NCBI GenBank assembly: GCA_039025395.1
Contig: JBCCOK010000018.1
Span: forward strand, 15,989-79,988
From: Hoeflea_A sp039025395
GTDB lineage: Bacteria; Pseudomonadota; Alphaproteobacteria; Rhizobiales; Rhizobiaceae
Length of the DNA: 64,000 bases
Direction of reading: 5' to 3'
Below are positions 9,437 to 18,119 of the stretch, piece after piece. Position 1 is the stretch's first letter. The number at the start of each line of letters is the position of its first letter. The notes below the pieces were generated by a model. That model saw only the letters and a program-made list of their open reading frames with translations. It was not told the DNA's origin and did not search any database. Both the position numbers and the translations under genes were made by a program.

Positions 9437-10131
9437 CTGCGAGCAAGCGAGGATTGAAAGGCGACACGCGCAAACGCGTCGCTGTCATGATCTCCGGGCG
9501 CGGCTCAAATCTCGGCGCACTGATTTCAGCAACCATGGCCAAGGACTATCCCTGCCGGATCGTTGCCGCGATTTCTGACCGCCCTGACGTGGCAGGACTG
9601 AAATTGGCCAAGGATCATGCGGTCGAGACCTATTGTATCGACCGAAAGGATTACGACTCTCGCGAAAGCCACGAAGACGCCATCCTGGGCGTTTTGGAGA
9701 GCATAAAGCCGGATCTCATCTGTCTTGCCGGCTATATGCGCCTCCTGTCGCCGGCATTTGTGCAACGGTGGCGCGGCCTGATGATCAACATTCATCCGTC
9801 GCTGCTTCCCAGCTTTCCCGGTCTCGAGACTCACCAGCGCGTGTTGACACATCAGGTGCGCCTGCACGGATGCAGCGTTCATTTTGTTACCGAACGCATG
9901 GACGAGGGTCCGCTGATTGCTCAGGCTGCAGTGCCGGTCTTGCCGGACGATACGGTCGATCGTCTTGCGGCGCGTGTGTTGCGTGCAGAGCATCGGTTAT
10001 ACCCGGCATCGCTGAGGCTTGTCGCGGAAGATAGGGTAAGGATCACCGATAGCGGAACTGTCATATTCAACCGGTTTCCCGCTGCCGACGACCGCCTGAT
10101 CCTGTATTCAAACCCAGTCGAGACCGAATAG
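9433..10131 (+). CDS. purN: Phosphoribosylglycinamide formyltransferase
   Basis: 232-residue folate-dependent GAR transformylase, third step of purine synthesis. It transfers the formyl group of 10-formyl-tetrahydrofolate to glycinamide ribonucleotide. Motifs: VAVMISGRGSNLGALI (phosphate-binding loop, about residue 16), ICLAGYMRLLSPAFV, NIHPSLLPSFPGL with the catalytic Asn-His pair (about 118), and HGCSVHFVTERMDEGPLI with the catalytic aspartate (about 155). Its start codon overlaps the purM stop. The formyl donor depends on FolD-type activity; the FolD-like gene at 18120 in this window lacks a key lysine. Confidence 0.96.
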   Translation: MTASKRGLKGDTRKRVAVMISGRGSNLGALISATMAKDYPCRIVAAISDRPDVAGLKLAKDHAVETYCIDRKDYDSRESHEDAILGVLESIKPDLICLAGYMRLLSPAFVQRWRGLMINIHPSLLPSFPGLETHQRVLTHQVRLHGCSVHFVTERMDEGPLIAQAAVPVLPDDTVDRLAARVLRAEHRLYPASLRLVAEDRVRITDSGTVIFNRFPAADDRLILYSNPVETE

Positions 10132-10277
10132 GCATGCGTACAAAAGGACGCATGAAAGGCGACAAGAGTGGTGTTTCGGCAACAGGCCTGCCTTGACGCA
10201 GGCGGTTGGGTTGCGCATCCTTGATTTTAGATGGCGCCAGCGTCATTACGAAAGCTAACCATTTGGGGGCATTGGGA

Positions 10278-10718
10278 ATGCTGGTTCGATACGCACTACA
10301 CACGATTCTGGCTGTGGCGACGGTCGCAGCGACACTGATCGGCACACCCGTTTTGCAACACAATCCGGCGCACGCCGCAGGCACGTTCACGGCTTGCGAC
10401 AACCCCCATGTCCTGCGAAGGATCTCCAAACGGTTCCAGATCCTCGATGCGAATGTCCTGCAGGCCGGACTCAGCATCGATGAGATCTTCGACATACGCG
10501 AGAACGGGTTCAACTTTACCCCGGAGACGGAAATACAATTGATCGAACGGCGTTTTTGCCAAGGCCGAGCTGCGATGAGCGACGGCAAGACACGCTCGAT
10601 ATGGTTTCTGATCGAGCGCGGACAGGGGTTTGCGTCGATCGGTAACAACGTGGAGTTCTGCATCGCTGGCCTCGATCCGTGGCGCATTTACGGTGCGCAC
10701 TGCCGCTCAGTCCGATAG
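10278..10718 (+). CDS. Small exported four-cysteine protein, function unknown
   Basis: 146-residue protein not recognised beyond being secreted. A start at ATG 10278, preceded by GGGGGC/GGGA, gives a clear signal peptide: basic start (MLVRYALHT), a hydrophobic run and a likely cleavage after AHAAG near residue 36. The mature part of about 110 residues has four cysteines, two near the ends (TACDNP, AHCRSVR) and two internal (RRFCQGRA, VEFCIAG), so two disulfides in the periplasm are plausible. It ends 11 bases before the RNase T2 gene start and is probably co-transcribed with it, hinting at an accessory role, but that is only inference. Confidence 0.7.
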   Translation: MLVRYALHTILAVATVAATLIGTPVLQHNPAHAAGTFTACDNPHVLRRISKRFQILDANVLQAGLSIDEIFDIRENGFNFTPETEIQLIERRFCQGRAAMSDGKTRSIWFLIERGQGFASIGNNVEFCIAGLDPWRIYGAHCRSVR

Positions 10719-10729
10719 ATTGCCGATCC

Positions 10730-11383
10730 ATGCCATTGCTGCACCGGCTGCTCATGGTCGCCGGACTCCTGGTTGTTGCGTCTTGTGAAGAGCGCGAAAC
10801 CGGCTCAAACCCTCCTTTCGATTTCTATGTGCTGTCTCTTTCATGGTCACCCAGCTACTGCGCGGCTGAAGGCGATGAGGCAAATCGCATGCAATGCGAA
10901 GACGAGCGGAAATACGGTTTCATCGTTCATGGCCTTTGGCCACAGTTTGAGGAAGGATATCCGGAATTCTGTAATGCCAACCCTGACAGGGTTGATGCCG
11001 GGCTCGTGAGCGACTTGCTCGACATCATGCCCAGCCGCGGCCTGATAAGACACCAGTGGCGCAAACATGGAACCTGTACAGGATTTTCGCAGACCGACTA
11101 TTTCCGGGCAGTCCGCGCTGCACATGAGAGCATTGCTTTGCCGCAAATCAGCGCCGACGACGGCAGCTACAGGGTCGTTTCGCCGGATCAGGTCGGAACG
11201 GCCTTCCAATCTTCTAATCCGGGCCTCAAAGACGAGCACTTTGCCGTCACCTGCGATAATAGAAGACTCCGTGAAGTGCGCATCTGCATGAGCATGGACT
11301 TTACGTTTCGTTCCTGCCCGGAAGTGACCCGGCGCGCTTGCAGGCGCGCTTCGATTGTCGTACCGCCATCACGCGGCGGTTGA
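10730..11383 (+). CDS. RNase T2-family ribonuclease, predicted lipoprotein
   Basis: 217-residue member of the RNase T2 family, endoribonucleases that cleave RNA through a 2',3'-cyclic phosphate. Both catalytic segments are present: FIVHGLWPQ with the first histidine (about residue 67) and IRHQWRKHGTCTGF with the second His/Lys/His set (about 105-118). At the chosen start (MPLLHRLL) the N-terminus is a lipoprotein signal with lipobox VASC at about residues 17-20, so the enzyme is probably anchored at the periplasmic side of a membrane. Several further cysteines fit the disulfide-bonded T2 fold. Whether it scavenges external RNA or acts under stress cannot be told. Confidence 0.9.
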   Translation: MPLLHRLLMVAGLLVVASCEERETGSNPPFDFYVLSLSWSPSYCAAEGDEANRMQCEDERKYGFIVHGLWPQFEEGYPEFCNANPDRVDAGLVSDLLDIMPSRGLIRHQWRKHGTCTGFSQTDYFRAVRAAHESIALPQISADDGSYRVVSPDQVGTAFQSSNPGLKDEHFAVTCDNRRLREVRICMSMDFTFRSCPEVTRRACRRASIVVPPSRGG

Positions 11384-11427
11384 CGAAAAACTTCCGCATC
11401 CAGCCTGTTTGAAAGAGGATTGCAGTG

Positions 11428-12024
11428 ATGAAGATACTCTGTTCGCCGGCATCGCCATATTCAGCGAAGGTGCGAATGGCGGCGCGCTATTGCGGTATCG
11501 ATTTCGAGTCCGTGATGACGGACACCAACGCAGATCCAGACATGCTGATCGGAAACAACCCGTTGGGCAAAATTCCAACGCTGATCGACGATGACGGGAC
11601 GGTCGTCTATGACAGCCGTGCCATCATGCAATATCTCGACCGGAAGAGCGGCAGGAAACTCTACCCGCGCAATGCGGCGAAAAGGACCGATGTCGAAGTG
11701 TTCGAGGCGCTTTGCGATGGCACCATGGATTGCCTGTTGGCTATGATCTACGAAGTGCATTTCAGGCCTGAGGACAAGGTTCACCAACCTTGGCTCGACC
11801 GGCAATGGTCGAAAGCCGAACGCGCCCTCGATCATTTGAACGACAATCTTCCGCGCACGACGTCAAACCTCAATGGCGGTCACTTTGCACTTGCGGGTCT
11901 TGTCGGCTATCTCGGCTTGCGGTTCGAGGGCCGGTGGGAACGGGGCAGACCGAAGCTTAAGAACTGGCCGTCAAAACTTGAGAAATTCTTCCCCGAATAC
12001 AAGACTTTCAAGTCGCAAACATGA
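11428..12024 (+). CDS. Glutathione S-transferase family protein
   Basis: 198-residue cytosolic GST-fold protein. The N-terminal thioredoxin-like half begins KILCSPASPYSAKVRMAARYCGI with the usual Ser/Cys-Pro region, then NPLGKIPTLIDDDGTVVYDS with the cis-proline and the DS glutathione-binding pair (about residue 65). The C-terminal half is helical (GHFALAGLVGYLGLRF, with the position of the family Asp replaced by Leu/Ala). An in-frame GTG at 11425 stands directly before the ATG; GAAAGAGGA upstream serves either. The substrate is unknown. It follows the RNase T2 gene by 44 bases and may share its transcript. Confidence 0.87.
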   Translation: MKILCSPASPYSAKVRMAARYCGIDFESVMTDTNADPDMLIGNNPLGKIPTLIDDDGTVVYDSRAIMQYLDRKSGRKLYPRNAAKRTDVEVFEALCDGTMDCLLAMIYEVHFRPEDKVHQPWLDRQWSKAERALDHLNDNLPRTTSNLNGGHFALAGLVGYLGLRFEGRWERGRPKLKNWPSKLEKFFPEYKTFKSQT

Positions 12025-12152
12025 TCCAGACGGCTGTTTCTGTTCCTGTTCCCTAACGCGCTTGCCATTGTGTTGCATGGCCCCGTACCTATATGGATGG
12101 GACCGCGCCGCGCTGTCATCGTCTTCCTACGAATTCCGGAAACAAGTCATAC

Positions 12153-13094
12153 ATGGTCAGCTTTGCAATCTTGATCGCCGGTCTGACCTTGTTGCTGTTT
12201 GCGGGTGATTACCTGGTCCGTGGCGCAGTTGCACTGGCGGAAAAACTCGGGATCAGCCCGCTTGTCATCGGATTGACGATTGTTGCTTTCGGAACATCAG
12301 CGCCCGAGCTGGTCGTATCACTAAAGGCTGCCTATTCCGGCGCCTACGGTGTCGCAATCGGAAACGTTGTCGGCTCGAACATCGCCAATGTGCTGCTCGT
12401 TCTTGGAGCGCCGGCGTTGATTGCGCCGGTTGCCTGCAAGGAGGGCGGCGTTGGTTTCAGTCTGGTCGTGATGGCGTTGCTTACCGTGATCCTCATGGTG
12501 ATGATGGCGACCGGTTCGCTCGACTACATCAATGGGATTATTCTGGTCGGTATCCTCGCCGCTTTCCTGGCATGGCAGTTCAAGACGGCTCATAGCGACA
12601 GGACGGCCACGCTCGGCGGTGACTATCACGATGATATCGACGAAGTCCCAACGCAGAATTCAACGATTGCCGCTTACCTTCTGTTCGGGCTCATCGGCCT
12701 GCCGATTGGTGCTACGCTCACAGTGAACGGTGCCGTGGACATTGCGCGTTTTTTCGGGGTTTCGGAAACGGTCATCGGGCTGACAATTATCGCGATCGGT
12801 ACGTCTCTGCCCGAACTGGTGACGACGATCATGGCTGCGTGGCGCGGCAGCGGTGCCGTCATCATCGGCAACGTGATCGGTTCAAACATCTTCAATATCG
12901 GCGCGATCCTGGGGATTACGAGCCTCTTCCATCCGCTGATTATTCCGGACCATATCGTTCATATCGACATGTGGATCATGGCCGCCACGACGGCGCTGTT
13001 GATCTTCCTGGCGCTTTCGGCGCGTACGATCAACAAGATCGGCGGCTCGATCATGCTTCTGCTCTTTGCGACATTTGTCATCGCGGTATTCTGA
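12153..13094 (+). CDS. Calcium/sodium antiporter, CaCA family (YrbG-like)
   Basis: 313-residue inner-membrane K+-independent Na+/Ca2+ exchanger-type protein with about ten hydrophobic segments. The two alpha-repeats that form the ion path are clear: FGTSAPELVVSLKAA followed by GNVVGSNIANVLLVLG near residues 50-85, and IGTSLPELVTTIMAAWRG followed by GNVIGSNIFNIGAILG near 215-255. A hydrophilic loop (about residues 145-170) separates the halves. Start MVSFAILIAGL was chosen because the longer frame adds a hydrophilic, non-family stretch. Transcribed alone; uvrC follows 130 bases later with its own possible promoter. Confidence 0.93.
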   Translation: MVSFAILIAGLTLLLFAGDYLVRGAVALAEKLGISPLVIGLTIVAFGTSAPELVVSLKAAYSGAYGVAIGNVVGSNIANVLLVLGAPALIAPVACKEGGVGFSLVVMALLTVILMVMMATGSLDYINGIILVGILAAFLAWQFKTAHSDRTATLGGDYHDDIDEVPTQNSTIAAYLLFGLIGLPIGATLTVNGAVDIARFFGVSETVIGLTIIAIGTSLPELVTTIMAAWRGSGAVIIGNVIGSNIFNIGAILGITSLFHPLIIPDHIVHIDMWIMAATTALLIFLALSARTINKIGGSIMLLLFATFVIAVF

Positions 13095-13173
13095 TCACGC
13101 GGGGCCAGCTTTTTTGAGCCTCAACAGCCGCTGAGAGCCGAACACTCCCAGAGCGCTCGTGCCTTAGGGTCAT

Positions 13174-13204
13174 TTGACAGCGTCGCGTCTCAACATCACA
13201 TAAT
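13174..13204 (+). promoter_or_regulatory. Possible promoter of uvrC
   Basis: TTGACA at 13174-13179 and CATAAT at 13199-13204, with a long 19-base spacer, ending 20 bases before the uvrC start. The -35 element is perfect but the spacing is wide, so the site may be weak or wrong. Confidence 0.3.
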
Positions 13205-13224
13205 GGGCTTACGGTAAGGATTCG

Positions 13225-15243
13225 ATGAGCAAGCAGGATCATACGGTGCCCGAAAGCGTTGCCGGTGAGCGAATAGCGTCCGATGCAGCATGGTCTGCCG
13301 GCCTTGACGGCTGGGAGGATGGCGGGCGCATTGGTTCCGGCCTCAAAGGCGGAGAGCTGATTCAGGCACTGGTGAAAATCCTTCCTAACGCGCCGGGCGT
13401 CTACAGGATGCTTAATACCAATGGTGATGTTCTTTATGTGGGCAAGGCACGCAGCCTCAAAAAGCGCGTCGCGAGCTATGCCCAGGGTCGCGGTCATACA
13501 AACCGGATCGCCGGGATGGTGCGTGCAACCGCCAATATGGAGTTCGTCACGACACGAACAGAGACGGAAGCTCTCCTGCTGGAAGCGAATCTTATCAAAC
13601 GCTTGCGGCCACGCTTTAATGTGTTGCTACGTGACGACAAATCATTTCCCTACATCCTTCTGACTGAAGATCGCCTTGCGCCGGGCATCTACAAACACCG
13701 CGGCGCGCGCTCACGCAAAGGAAGCTATTTCGGCCCCTTCGCATCGGCCCAGGCGGTCGACCGAACGATCAACTCGTTGCAGCGCGCATTTCTATTGCGC
13801 AACTGTACCGATTCGATGTTTGAAAGCCGTACCCGCCCGTGCCTTTTGCATCAAATCAAGCGTTGTGCGGCACCGTGTACGGGCGAAGTGACGGAAGAAG
13901 CCTACGCGGCCATGGTGGCCGAGGCTAAGGACTTTCTTTCCGGAAAGAGCCAGAAGGTGAAGGCGGCCTTGTCCGAAGCGATGGAGCAGGCATCTGAAAC
14001 GCTCGACTTCGAACGGGCCGCTATCTACCGGGATCGGCTGGCGGCTTTGTCCCATGTTCAGAGCCACCAGGGGATCAACCCGCAGACAGTCGACGATGCC
14101 GATGTCTTTGCGATTCATCAGGAAGGCGGCATGAATTGCATCCAGGTGTTTTTCTTCCGCACCGGCCAAAACTGGGGCAACCGGGCCCATTTTCCCAAGG
14201 CGGATGCGTCGCTTTCGGCTGCGGAGGTTTTGGGGGCTTTCCTGTCACAGTTTTACGACGACAAGCCCTGCCCGCGCCAAATTCTCATCTCTGAGCCGGT
14301 TTCCGAGCAAGCGCTGTTGAGTGAAGCATTTGCCGTTCGGGCTGGACACAAGGTCGCGATCAACGTTCCGCAAAGAGGCGAAAAGCGGGATCTGATGGAC
14401 CATGCGCGTGCCAACGCCAAAGATGCACACAACCGGCGGCTCGCCGAGACCTCCACGCAGGCGAGCCTTTTGAAACGTTTTGCCGACGTGTTCGACCTCG
14501 GCGCCCCACCTCAGCGAATAGAAGTCTATGACAACTCTCATATCATGGGCTCGAATGCCGTCGGTGGAATGATCGTTGCAGGACCGGAAGGATTCGCGAA
14601 GAATCAGTACCGCAAGTTCAACATCAGGTCCAAGGAGATTGCTCCAGGCGATGATTTCGGAATGATGCGCGAGGTGATCGAACGGCGGTTCTCAAGACTG
14701 GTCAAGGAACACGGTATCCCTGAGCGCCACGCGGCTGACGGGGCAAGCGAAGGAGATGCGGAGCCCGATCCGGCCATGCCGAACTGGCCCGATGTCCTGT
14801 TGATCGATGGCGGCAAGGGCCAATTGGCAGCGGTGAACCAGGTTCTGAGCGACCTGGGCCTTGAAGAGAGCGTCACGACGATCGGCGTTGCAAAGGGCGC
14901 TGACCGCGATGCAGGACGCGAACGCTTCCATCAAAAGGGCCGGACGCCGTTCACGCTGCCGCCGCGCGATCCGGTGCTCTACTTTATCCAGCGGATGCGC
15001 GATGAGGCGCACAGGTTCGCCATTGGCACCCACAGGGCGCGGCGCAAGAAAGAGCTGACGAAGAATCCGCTCGATGAGATTGAAGGAATCGGGCCGTCAA
15101 GGAAGCGCGCATTGTTGCACCATTTCGGGACCGCCAAGGCGGTATCGAGAGCGGGCGTCGACGACTTGCGTACCGTTGAGGGAATTTCCGATGCCATGGC
15201 GCAATCGATCTACAATCATTTCCACGATGATGCGGCGGGCTGA
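13225..15243 (+). CDS. uvrC: Excinuclease ABC subunit C
   Basis: 672-residue endonuclease of nucleotide excision repair that makes both incisions beside a lesion presented by UvrAB. Order of domains: a 50-residue variable leader, GIY-YIG nuclease (PGVYRMLNTNGDVLYVGKA, about residues 57-75), cysteine-containing segment (TRPCLLHQIKRCAAPC), UVR motif near 250, the RNase H-like C-terminal nuclease with IEVYDNSHIMGSNAVGGMIV (about 430) and LLIDGGKGQLAAV, and tandem helix-hairpin-helix ends (IEGIGPSRKRALLHHFG). The ribosome site TAAGGA precedes the start. It heads the conserved order uvrC-pgsA-moaD-moaE. Confidence 0.97.
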   Translation: MSKQDHTVPESVAGERIASDAAWSAGLDGWEDGGRIGSGLKGGELIQALVKILPNAPGVYRMLNTNGDVLYVGKARSLKKRVASYAQGRGHTNRIAGMVRATANMEFVTTRTETEALLLEANLIKRLRPRFNVLLRDDKSFPYILLTEDRLAPGIYKHRGARSRKGSYFGPFASAQAVDRTINSLQRAFLLRNCTDSMFESRTRPCLLHQIKRCAAPCTGEVTEEAYAAMVAEAKDFLSGKSQKVKAALSEAMEQASETLDFERAAIYRDRLAALSHVQSHQGINPQTVDDADVFAIHQEGGMNCIQVFFFRTGQNWGNRAHFPKADASLSAAEVLGAFLSQFYDDKPCPRQILISEPVSEQALLSEAFAVRAGHKVAINVPQRGEKRDLMDHARANAKDAHNRRLAETSTQASLLKRFADVFDLGAPPQRIEVYDNSHIMGSNAVGGMIVAGPEGFAKNQYRKFNIRSKEIAPGDDFGMMREVIERRFSRLVKEHGIPERHAADGASEGDAEPDPAMPNWPDVLLIDGGKGQLAAVNQVLSDLGLEESVTTIGVAKGADRDAGRERFHQKGRTPFTLPPRDPVLYFIQRMRDEAHRFAIGTHRARRKKELTKNPLDEIEGIGPSRKRALLHHFGTAKAVSRAGVDDLRTVEGISDAMAQSIYNHFHDDAAG

Positions 15244-15353
15244 AAGCCGCCTTACCGAATGCATGCTGTCGGCCTTGCGTTTTGGTCGGATTGGCTGTTG
15301 AAGTCGCGGCATTCAGCCTATTGTAATAGGCGTGGGCTAAAGCGGTCGCAGGA

Positions 15354-15938
15354 ATGGCTTCGAAAACATACAGCATACCCAATCTGTTGACCTATGGACG
15401 TATTGCGGCCGTACCGCTTATCGTTGTTTGCTTCTTTTTCGAAGGGCGTCTGCATCTCTCCGATTTCGCACGCTGGACCGCCTTTACCCTCTACATTGTC
15501 GCCTCGATCACGGATTTCCTTGACGGGTATCTGGCGCGCATATGGAACCAGACGTCGAATATCGGCCGCATGCTTGATCCGATTGCCGACAAACTGTTGG
15601 TTTCATCCATCCTGCTGCTGCTGACTGCCGATGGAACAATTGGCGGCTGGAGCATTTGGGCTGCGATTATCATCTTGTGCCGGGAGATTCTCGTATCGGG
15701 CTTGCGGGAATATCTGGCGGAACTCAAGGTTTCTGTCCCGGTCACCTGGATCGCAAAGTTCAAGACGACCATACAGATGGTCGCAATCGGTTTTCTGCTC
15801 GCCGGTCCCGCAGGGGACAAGGTGTTGGCGAACACGACTCAGTTCGGCATCGCCCTGCTTTGGATCGCAGCCGTCATTACCATATATACAGGCTATGATT
15901 ACTTTCGCGCCGGGCTGAAACACGTGGTGGAAAACTGA
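15354..15938 (+). CDS. pgsA: CDP-diacylglycerol--glycerol-3-phosphate 3-phosphatidyltransferase
   Basis: 194-residue inner-membrane enzyme that makes phosphatidylglycerol phosphate, the committed step to phosphatidylglycerol and cardiolipin. Starts SIPNLLTYGRIAAVPLIV as PgsA proteins do. The CDP-alcohol signature is complete: SITDFLDGYLARIWNQTSNI then GRMLDPIADKLLV (about residues 55-85). At least four hydrophobic helices follow. It is the second gene after uvrC, a neighbourhood conserved across many proteobacteria, and its stop overlaps the moaD start by one base (TGATG), which suggests coupled translation with the molybdopterin genes. Confidence 0.94.
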   Translation: MASKTYSIPNLLTYGRIAAVPLIVVCFFFEGRLHLSDFARWTAFTLYIVASITDFLDGYLARIWNQTSNIGRMLDPIADKLLVSSILLLLTADGTIGGWSIWAAIIILCREILVSGLREYLAELKVSVPVTWIAKFKTTIQMVAIGFLLAGPAGDKVLANTTQFGIALLWIAAVITIYTGYDYFRAGLKHVVEN

Positions 15939-16192
15939 TGGTCAAGATGGTCTATTTCGCGTGGATCAGGGAACGCATCGGCAAGGGCGAAGAAACGCTG
16001 GACCTGCCTGACGACGTTCAAACGGTCGGCGATCTCATCGCATACCTAAAGACATGCGGCGAAGGCTATGCTGCAGCGTTCAACGTGCCGGAGGCAGTGC
16101 ACGTGGCCATCAACAAGCAACATTGCGGTCACGGGGACGCCATCGGAGAGGCAACCGAAATTGCGCTGTTTCCGCCCATGACCGGGGGCTGA
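15938..16192 (+). CDS. moaD: Molybdopterin synthase small subunit
   Basis: 84-residue ubiquitin-like sulfur carrier. It ends in the diagnostic diglycine (PPMTGG) whose C-terminal glycine is adenylated and thiocarboxylated by MoeB, then donates sulfur to precursor Z in the MoaD2-MoaE2 complex. The N-terminal VKMVYFAWIRERIGKGEETL matches the MoaD beta-grasp start. The start codon overlaps the pgsA stop, and moaE begins three bases after its stop. Confidence 0.94.
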   Translation: MVKMVYFAWIRERIGKGEETLDLPDDVQTVGDLIAYLKTCGEGYAAAFNVPEAVHVAINKQHCGHGDAIGEATEIALFPPMTGG

Positions 16193-16195
16193 GCG

Positions 16196-16657
16196 ATGGA
16201 TAAGTGCCTGACGGTTCGCGTTCAGGATAGCGATTTCGATATCGGCACGGAAATCGACGCACTCGCAGATAGCCGGACCGATATCGGCGCCGTGGTCAGT
16301 TTTACGGGCCGATGCCGCGACGAAGACGGCACGCTTGCTGCGCTGGAACTGGAGCACTATCCGGGCATGGCCGAGGACGAGATGATGCGGATTGCCGAGG
16401 AGGCGGCCGAACGCTGGCCGCTTAACGGCATTACCATCATTCACCGCTACGGGACAATCAAACCCGGCGAGCAGATCGTGCTTGTGATCTCAGCCTCCAA
16501 ACACCGGCAGGCGGCTTTCGAGAGCGCCAGCTTTATCATGGATTACCTGAAATCCCGCGCGCCATTCTGGAAACGGGAAATCCACAAGGACGGTACACCG
16601 GGCGCATGGGTCGACGCGCGCGAAGCCGACGGCAATGCGCTGGAACGCTGGCGATAA
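16196..16657 (+). CDS. moaE: Molybdopterin synthase catalytic subunit
   Basis: 153-residue large subunit of molybdopterin synthase. Landmarks: GAVVSFTGRCRDEDG near residue 30, LELEHYPGMAEDEM, IIHRYGTIKPGEQIVLV (about 80-96) and the active-site KSRAPFWKREIHKDG with two lysines (about 120-134). It has the usual length. It ends 20 bases before the convergent ndk gene, with no obvious terminator between. With moaD it supplies molybdopterin for molybdoenzymes that are not in this window. Confidence 0.95.
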   Translation: MDKCLTVRVQDSDFDIGTEIDALADSRTDIGAVVSFTGRCRDEDGTLAALELEHYPGMAEDEMMRIAEEAAERWPLNGITIIHRYGTIKPGEQIVLVISASKHRQAAFESASFIMDYLKSRAPFWKREIHKDGTPGAWVDAREADGNALERWR

Positions 16658-16677
16658 CCGGCAATTTCAGGGTTCGG

Positions 16678-17100
16678 TCAGCCGACGATTTCGGTGCCTG
16701 AGAACCAGTAGGCGATTTCTTCCGCAGCCGTCTCGGGCGCATCGGATCCATGGACCGAGTTTTCGCCAATCGATAGCGCATACATTTTACGGATGGTGCC
16801 GTCCGCGGCGTCGGCCGGGTTGGTAGCGCCCATGATTTCGCGGTTCTTCGCGATGGCGTTTTCACCTTCGAGCACCTGAACGACCGTAGGGCCGGACGAC
16901 ATAAACTCAGTCAGTTCGCCGAAAAACGGCCGTTCCTTGTGCACTGCATAGAACCCTTCGGCTTCACGAAGGCTCATCCAGACCCGCTTGGACGCAACAA
17001 TGCGCAAGCCCGCCTCTTCAAACATCTGGGTAATGGCGCCGGTCAGATTGCGTTTGGTTGCATCCGGCTTAATCATCGAGAAGGTGCGTTCGATCGCCAT
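16678..17100 (-). CDS. ndk: Nucleoside diphosphate kinase
   Basis: 140-residue enzyme that transfers the gamma-phosphate of ATP to nucleoside diphosphates through a phosphohistidine. ERTFSMIKPDATKRNL opens the fold, and NSVHGSDAPETAAEEIAYWF carries the active histidine at about residue 117. The start at 17100 (MAIERTF) is the family start; the open frame extends 23 residues further without similarity. Monocistronic by position: convergent with moaE and separated from the next leftward gene by 117 bases. Confidence 0.97.
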   Translation of the reverse strand: MAIERTFSMIKPDATKRNLTGAITQMFEEAGLRIVASKRVWMSLREAEGFYAVHKERPFFGELTEFMSSGPTVVQVLEGENAIAKNREIMGATNPADAADGTIRKMYALSIGENSVHGSDAPETAAEEIAYWFSGTEIVG

Positions 17101-17217
17101 GATCTGCTGGTCCCTGCTGTGTGCTGAAGGTGATTTTGGCGCTCTATAGCCTTGCCTTGCCGGCAACACAAGTACCTGATCCTGGTCCGGTGCGCTTACG
17201 CCTCGAAACGGTTTGCT

Positions 17218-17910
17218 TCATGCAGCGGCCGCAACAGACCGGCCGGCCCCGCCATGCAGATCGAGACAGCGATCGAACCATGCCGCAACCGGATCGTCAG
17301 GCGCGAGGAACTGTTCAGAACCGCATACCCTTGCCCATTGAAAGGCGCCGAAGACAATGTAATCCGCAAAAAGCGGCGCTTGCCCGCCTATGAAAGGCTG
17401 GGTCTTGAGCATCAAGCGCAAGGGCTCAAGTCTGGCGGGAAATTCGCCAATACGCTTTGAACTTGCTTCCACCACTTCTTCGAGAGTCTTGCCAAAACGC
17501 GTTTCACGGCTGTGTCGAAAGTAGATCTGGTCCTCCGGTTCCAGCATTTCATAGATATCGAGGAGAAGGCGCCCACCAATCCCGGTATGGAGTTGAGCAA
17601 GCGACCATGCCTCTACAAAGCGGGACAAGGCAATTCCGCTTTCGCCGCCGAACAGGCTGGGACGGTCCGGATAAGTCTCGTCGAGATAAAGAGCGATCGC
17701 AAAGGAATCCGCAATCACCTTGTCTCCGTCGCGAATAACCGGAACCGTTTTGCTAACCTCGTTCTCGATGGTTGGAACGGCTGTGAACGGCACTGGCGAA
17801 CGCTTGAAATCAAGCCCCTTATGCTCAAGGGACATGACCGTCTTCCAGCAATGAGGGCTGAAAGGTCGTGCGGTATCCGCGCCAGTCAGTTCATAAAGGA
17901 CAATCGTCAT
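17218..17910 (-). CDS. Glutathione S-transferase family protein (beta-etherase-like)
   Basis: 230-residue GST-fold protein. N-terminal thioredoxin-like domain: IVLYELTGADTARPFSPHCW, then KTVPVIRDGDKVIADSFAIA with the cis-proline and the DS pair (about residues 60-75). The C-terminal helical domain contains PLFADYIVFGAFQWARV (about 185), with the conserved Ala-Asp-Tyr. The FSPHCWKT segment resembles the GST subgroup that includes lignin beta-etherases (LigE/LigF type), but ordinary Rhizobiales carry many such proteins of unknown substrate. ATG 17910 is preferred; six codons upstream is another ATG. No clear operon partner. Confidence 0.85.
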   Translation of the reverse strand: MTIVLYELTGADTARPFSPHCWKTVMSLEHKGLDFKRSPVPFTAVPTIENEVSKTVPVIRDGDKVIADSFAIALYLDETYPDRPSLFGGESGIALSRFVEAWSLAQLHTGIGGRLLLDIYEMLEPEDQIYFRHSRETRFGKTLEEVVEASSKRIGEFPARLEPLRLMLKTQPFIGGQAPLFADYIVFGAFQWARVCGSEQFLAPDDPVAAWFDRCLDLHGGAGRSVAAAA

Positions 17911-18119
17911 CACAGCCTCCAGATGCAAAGATCGAAAACTCGAATCATATACTGCCGAGTTTCAGGATATTCAGAAAGTGCAAACTTTTGACGCGGTCCC
18001 GAAACAGTAGGACGGAAAGGTAGTGCGGTGCGCGTTTGAGGCTATAGTGTCTGTTGGCACAGCTTCCGTCCTGCCCGCCGACTGCCAATTTCAATCCGCT
18101 GATACTGGAGAGTACATCA

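Noticed and set aside
10186..10203. GCCTGC/GCAGGC hairpin after purN as a terminator
   Set aside because: Stem of only six pairs with no T-run; could be a weak 3'-end structure but not supportable as a terminator.
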